Source of the DNA: Paractinoplanes ferrugineus
GTDB lineage: Bacteria; Actinomycetota; Actinomycetes; Mycobacteriales; Micromonosporaceae
DNA length: 64,000 bases
Reading direction: 5' to 3'
Assembly: GCF_016862195.1 (NCBI RefSeq)
Contig: NZ_BOMM01000036.1
Span: forward strand, 1-64,000
This document shows, piece by piece, positions 61,612-64,000 of this stretch. Within the stretch, counting starts at the first letter, position 1. Each line of letters begins with the position of its first letter. The position numbers and the translations under genes are program-made. Below the pieces are notes generated by a model that was given only the letters and a program-made list of their open reading frames with translations, ran no database searches and had not been told where the DNA came from.

Positions 61612-64000
61612 TCACGCCGCGGTGAGGAAGACCCGGCTGGCCTGCACCCGAGTGCGTACCTGCAGCTTGTCGAAGATGTGACCGACGTGGACGCCGACCG
61701 TGCGCTCGGAGATGAACAGCTTCTCGCCGATCTCCCGGTTGGTCAGGCCCTCGGCCATCGCGGCCAGCACCTCCCGCTCGCGCGAGGTGAGAATGCCCAG
61801 CTCATCGCCCGGATTGGGGTCCGGCGGGCGCAACGGCAGGGTCGGCACGTCGTCGGCGAGCGCGACTCGGAACCGCTGGGCCGTCGCGATGATCTCGTCG
61901 GCGAGCGGTCGCGCGCCCATCGCGATCGTCGTCGCGTACGCCTCGCGCAGCGCGATCACCGCGGTGGCCTTGCGTGTCGACGTAGTCCGCCGGGTGAGCG
62001 CCGCCTCGGCCCGCCGGAGCCGGGAATAGGCGGCCGGGTAGGGCTGGCTGCGCCGATCCCAGGCGGTGGCGGCCCGAAGCCAGGGCTCCGGGTCGTGCCG
62101 CTGCTCGATGCGGCTGATCTCGGCGTTGCACAGTTCGATGTAGCCGTCGATGACCGCGCGCACCGGGGTCGCGGCACTGTCGACGCCGTCGGTCATCCGC
62201 TGCACCACCGTCTTGAGCCGGCGGAGCGCACCCGGGTCGACCTGCTCGCCGTCGCTCAGGGCCTCGGCCTCGGCGCGCAAGCCGTGCCAGGCCAGGATGC
62301 CGAGCAGCATCAGGTCGTCGGCGCGGGTCTCGGTGAGTCCGCGTTGCACGGCCGCGCGGGCCTGGGTGTGCTGGCGCTGCCACATGGCAAGACCGGAGCG
62401 CAACGTCAGCATCGGCAGCACGTGCCTGGCGCCACCGCCCGCGAGCAGGGTGGCGACGGCGTCGAGATCGCGGGTGGCGGCCTCGATGTTGCCGAACCCG
62501 ACCCAGAGCCGGCAGCGGGCCAGCAGCAGCTCGACCGCGTCGGCGCCGGACGGCCGGTGCCGCATGGCCGCCTCGAGCACCGTGTCGGCCTCGGACCACT
62601 GGCCGACCCGGAACAGGCCGTTGCCGGCGATGGCCAGCAGGCGGGTCTGATAGGTGCGGCCCACCCCCAGCGAGGCCAGCCGCTCGGCGCCGCGGCGGGC
62701 CACCAGCACGCCCTCCTCGACCTTGTTGAGCGGCCCGGTGAGCAGCTCGGCGAGGTGCAGATAGGCCACCCCCAGGTCGTCCGGGTGCCCGGAGCGCTCG
62801 GCGATCTCCACCGCCTGCCGGATGACGGCCAGACCGGCGTCGGGATCCTCCCGGAACGCCGAGCTGAAACCGAGCGCGGCACTGGCCCGCACCAGGTCAG
62901 CGGTGCTGCCGTTCTCCGCGGCCAGGTCGAGGGCCTCGGCGGCGCGCTCGAAGGCATCGGCGTAACGGCAAAGATGAACAAGCAGTTCAGCGAGGTACGC
63001 CGCGGCCGACGCCCGCTGGCGCGGGGTGCAGTCGGGCGCCTCGAGAGCCAATTGGTACTCCACCTCGGCCGTCGCCGACCGCCCCGCCGCGGCGAGGTAG
63101 CGCGCGCGACGAAGATGCAGGTCGCAGCGGCCCGGGGCGTCCGGGCGCCCGGCCAGCTCGGCCAGCCGGGCCAGGGCCCGCTGGTGCTCCCCGCACAGGT
63201 GGGCCGACTCGGCCGCGTGCGCCAGCAGCTCGGTGCGCTCGGGGGCGTCGTCGGCGGTCAGGTCCAACGCCAGGGACCAGTAACGATGGGCCTCGGTGAA
63301 GCCGTACAACTTCTCCGCCGACCGCGCCGCCGCGACCACCGAAGGCAGCGCCCGGGCCGGCTCACCGGCCCGCTGCCAGTGATGCGCCAGGCGGGCGTGG
63401 TCGATCGTGCCGCCGGCCTCCATCGCCTCGGCATAACGCCGGTGCAGCGACGTGGCCTCGGCCGGCAGGACCTCGGCCTCGAGGATCTCGGCCACCAGCC
63501 GGTGCCGCAGCCGGTAACCCTCCGCCGAGCTGGCCACGAACCGGTGCGCCACGGCCGCCCGGATCGCCTCGATCAGCTCGTCCTCGCCGAGTTTGGTCAC
63601 CCGGGCCAGCACGGCGTGCTCGATCGGCTCGACACCGGCCGAGATCGCGTGGACCACCGAGTGGGCCGGGGCCGGCAACTCGTCCACCCGGGACAGGAAG
63701 ATCTCGCGCAGCGTGTCGGACAGCTCGACCCGGCCGTCGCGCAGGTCACGGGCCAGTTCCTCGACCACGAAGGGGTTGCCGCCGGAGCGCTTGAAGACCC
63801 GGTCGGAATCTTCCGGTTCGACGGGGCCCCCGGTGATCGCGCTGACCAGCTCCTGCGTCTGGGCCCGGTCCAGCGGGGAAAGATCCACGACGCGTACGGA
63901 CCGGAGCCGGCGCAGCTCGGCGAGCACCCGGCGCAGCGGGTGGGCGCCGTGCAACGCCTCGGCCCGCACCGCGGCCAGCACCGACAGCTCGACGCCGCCG
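61612..64000 (-). CDS. large LuxR-family (LAL-type) regulator, 5' end outside window
   Basis: At least 796 codons are in the window and the frame stays open to its right edge, so the start and the Walker A motif are missing. Visible: part of an ATPase domain (RSGGNPFVVEELARDL, about 65-80 from the first Met at 63981), a long TPR-like helical region, and the C-terminal LuxR HTH (LTSREREVLAAMAEGLTNRE, then SERTVGVHVGHIFDKL). LAL regulators often control secondary-metabolite or catabolic genes. Confidence 0.9.
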   Translation of the reverse strand, partial: GGVELSVLAAVRAEALHGAHPLRRVLAELRRLRSVRVVDLSPLDRAQTQELVSAITGGPVEPEDSDRVFKRSGGNPFVVEELARDLRDGRVELSDTLREIFLSRVDELPAPAHSVVHAISAGVEPIEHAVLARVTKLGEDELIEAIRAAVAHRFVASSAEGYRLRHRLVAEILEAEVLPAEATSLHRRYAEAMEAGGTIDHARLAHHWQRAGEPARALPSVVAAARSAEKLYGFTEAHRYWSLALDLTADDAPERTELLAHAAESAHLCGEHQRALARLAELAGRPDAPGRCDLHLRRARYLAAAGRSATAEVEYQLALEAPDCTPRQRASAAAYLAELLVHLCRYADAFERAAEALDLAAENGSTADLVRASAALGFSSAFREDPDAGLAVIRQAVEIAERSGHPDDLGVAYLHLAELLTGPLNKVEEGVLVARRGAERLASLGVGRTYQTRLLAIAGNGLFRVGQWSEADTVLEAAMRHRPSGADAVELLLARCRLWVGFGNIEAATRDLDAVATLLAGGGARHVLPMLTLRSGLAMWQRQHTQARAAVQRGLTETRADDLMLLGILAWHGLRAEAEALSDGEQVDPGALRRLKTVVQRMTDGVDSAATPVRAVIDGYIELCNAEISRIEQRHDPEPWLRAATAWDRRSQPYPAAYSRLRRAEAALTRRTTSTRKATAVIALREAYATTIAMGARPLADEIIATAQRFRVALADDVPTLPLRPPDPNPGDELGILTSREREVLAAMAEGLTNREIGEKLFISERTVGVHVGHIFDKLQVRTRVQASRVFLTAA

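Overview
The window is 64 kb of high-GC (about 70 percent) DNA from a filamentous actinobacterium. GTG starts are frequent, stop/start overlaps of 4 to 8 bp are common, and the protein families are typical of actinobacteria: DUF5682/DUF5691, DUF5925, DUF6510, DUF5995, ECF42, deazaflavin reductase, LAL-type LuxR. The content suggests Micromonosporaceae, possibly Actinoplanes-like, but no rRNA or ribosomal protein gene is present to fix the genus. There is no tRNA, CRISPR array, transposase or integrase, so this is chromosomal DNA with an accessory flavour.

Layout. 0-10 kb: Ser/Thr kinase, L,D-transpeptidase, a divergent second EF-Tu, a secreted GH30 glycosidase, a PRMT-like methyltransferase and a truncated SGNH hydrolase. 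10.5-14 kb: a minus-strand operon with a sulfite-oxidase-like molybdoenzyme, an FAD/NAD reductase, a DUF6510 zinc ribbon and a HelD-type ATPase that lacks its N-terminal arm. 14-19.3 kb: four paralogous membrane-anchored proteins sharing an LLCWR domain, arranged around a secreted subtilisin; a shared 20-bp element lies upstream of each transcription unit that encodes them. 19.3-29.7 kb: two large paralogous secreted TIG proteins bracket a DUF1540 protein and a tightly coupled operon of NUDIX/NrtR-like protein, J-domain pseudokinase, VWA, PurA-like enzyme and APH-like kinase. 29.7-33.4 kb: a frameshifted multicopper oxidase, a DUF6220 membrane protein, an AAA ATPase and a Ddn-like reductase. 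33.4-41.5 kb: a VWA / DUF5682 / MoxR / SWIM-DUF5691 operon. 41.5-44.3 kb: an SDR, a xenologue reductase and a ChaA-like antiporter. 44.4-54.8 kb: a LacI regulator and two secreted discoidin-domain polysaccharide proteins sharing four copies of a LacI-type operator, interleaved with a guanidine-III riboswitch and its Gdx exporter, a DUF305-like lipoprotein, an EEP phosphatase and a DUF3800 protein. 56-64 kb: a YCII protein with an ECF42 sigma factor, a two-component system, a lipoprotein, a DUF5995 protein and the 3' part of a large LuxR regulator that runs off the window.

Three things stand out. The LLCWR family with its common upstream element is a candidate undescribed cell-surface system. 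The NUDIX/J-pseudokinase/VWA/PurA-like/APH operon combines a degenerate kinase with a nucleotide enzyme that has lost its substrate-recognition arginines. Three genes (HelD-like, LacI, YCII) end in tandem arrays that reiterate their last codons and stop codon, and a fourth (Ddn-like) ends in an array that spans its stop. All calls are from reading the sequence without database searches; family names come from motif recognition.
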